From contig NZ_CP050948.1 of the NCBI RefSeq assembly GCF_019443745.1, forward strand, positions 2,294,001 to 2,358,000: a stretch of DNA of 64,000 nucleotides, in the 5' to 3' direction. Shown here one piece after another: positions 63,724 to 64,000 of the stretch. Made by a program: the position numbers and the translations under genes. The DNA is from Iamia sp. SCSIO 61187. Its GTDB lineage: Bacteria; Actinomycetota; Acidimicrobiia; Acidimicrobiales; Iamiaceae. A model generated the notes under the pieces. It searched no databases, was not told the DNA's origin, and worked only from the letters and a program-made list of their open reading frames with translations. Positions within the stretch are counted from its first letter, which is position 1. The number at the start of each line of letters is the position of its first letter.

Positions 63724-64000
63724 CTACGGAAGCTTGGATGCGAGGACGTCGGCGGGGAGGATCTCGGGCGCCTGGGCGAGGAGCCTGTCGGCGTTCTCGG
63801 TCAGGGCATCGACGATCGCGCCGGTGGCGTGGGCGTTCCGGTCGTCCTGGGTCGGGAACGCATCGAAGATCCAGAACGTGGACTCGTCGGTGCGCACCGC
63901 GAACCACACGATGGTGCCGGGCTCGTCGTTGGCGAGGGTGAGGGCCCCTCGCAGCAGCTCGGCGAGTGCGTCTCCTTGGTCGGACTTGGCGACGATCTTG
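63724..64000 (-). CDS. Antibiotic biosynthesis monooxygenase-type protein, 5' end outside the window
   Basis: The 91 visible residues (from KIVAKSDQGDALAELLRGAL to the end at SKLP) match the ABM ferredoxin-like fold: AKSDQGDALAELLRGALTLANDEPGTIVWFAVRTDESTFWIFDAFPTQDDRNAH. Typical members are about 95-105 aa, so only a few N-terminal residues are missing. They act as small quinone or heme-modifying monooxygenases or as signal-linked proteins. Function here unknown. Confidence 0.8.
   Translation of the reverse strand, partial: KIVAKSDQGDALAELLRGALTLANDEPGTIVWFAVRTDESTFWIFDAFPTQDDRNAHATGAIVDALTENADRLLAQAPEILPADVLASKLP

Overview
The window is very GC-rich, densely coded DNA. It carries hallmarks of Actinomycetota: a six-gene mce operon with a Mam-like partner, the gcvH-garA-ftsR-bifunctional nuclease-MerR gene order, a DUF4193-type protein, F420-type and lipid enzymes, and many GTG starts. 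Many genes start without a Shine-Dalgarno sequence, 6 to 9 bases after a TANNNT box, which suggests leaderless transcripts. Together with the extended N-terminal tails and the family variants this points to the class Acidimicrobiia (perhaps an Iamia-like lineage). That placement is an inference, since no rRNA or other taxonomic marker lies in the window.

Layout. 1-11.2 kb: signal peptidase I, a phosphodiesterase, Tat translocase subunits (tatB, tatC), a Ski2/HelY-like helicase, a lipid-kinase-like protein, an M20 amidohydrolase, a two-domain ThyX-like protein and a LysM/lytic transglycosylase. 11.3-22.1 kb: a complete lipid-import (MCE) operon with its own ATPase, two YrbE permeases, six Mce proteins and a Mam-like membrane protein. 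22.2-31.2 kb: a DUF4193-type acidic zinc protein, a lipid-droplet-type protein, GNAT, Nudix, crotonase, an RGG/RGD-rich protein, a serine hydrolase, and an AraC - VOC - short UvrA-like cassette.

31.2-35.1 kb: a repeat-rich intergenic patch, a small zinc-finger gene whose start codon sits inside a perfect palindrome, a TPR-like protein, a class II aldolase and a lipoprotein. 35.2-42.6 kb: the glycine cleavage region. A tandem glycine riboswitch precedes gcvP on the + strand; convergent to it lie gcvT, a MerR regulator, a bifunctional nuclease, ftsR, a garA variant and gcvH. 42.7-51.3 kb: sugar-nucleotide, phospholipid, HIT, DUF2079, SRAP and MMPL genes. 51.3-58.9 kb: small membrane proteins, a cupin divergent from a large TPR regulator-like protein, two DHFR-family proteins, and a TetR-controlled SDR/F420 pair with two matching operators.

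59-64 kb differs in character, with smaller and broken genes and somewhat less extreme codon use. It contains the 3' half of a tRNA-Pro(GGG) gene, which looks like an integration scar. Right of it lie a LuxR protein lacking its N-terminal domain, a PAS-GGDEF-EAL gene with an internal GGDEF deletion plus a frameshift, a PilZ-like gene and a partial monooxygenase. This is best read as the end of an integrated element or a decaying island. No CRISPR array, rRNA, intact tRNA, transposase or integrase gene was found.
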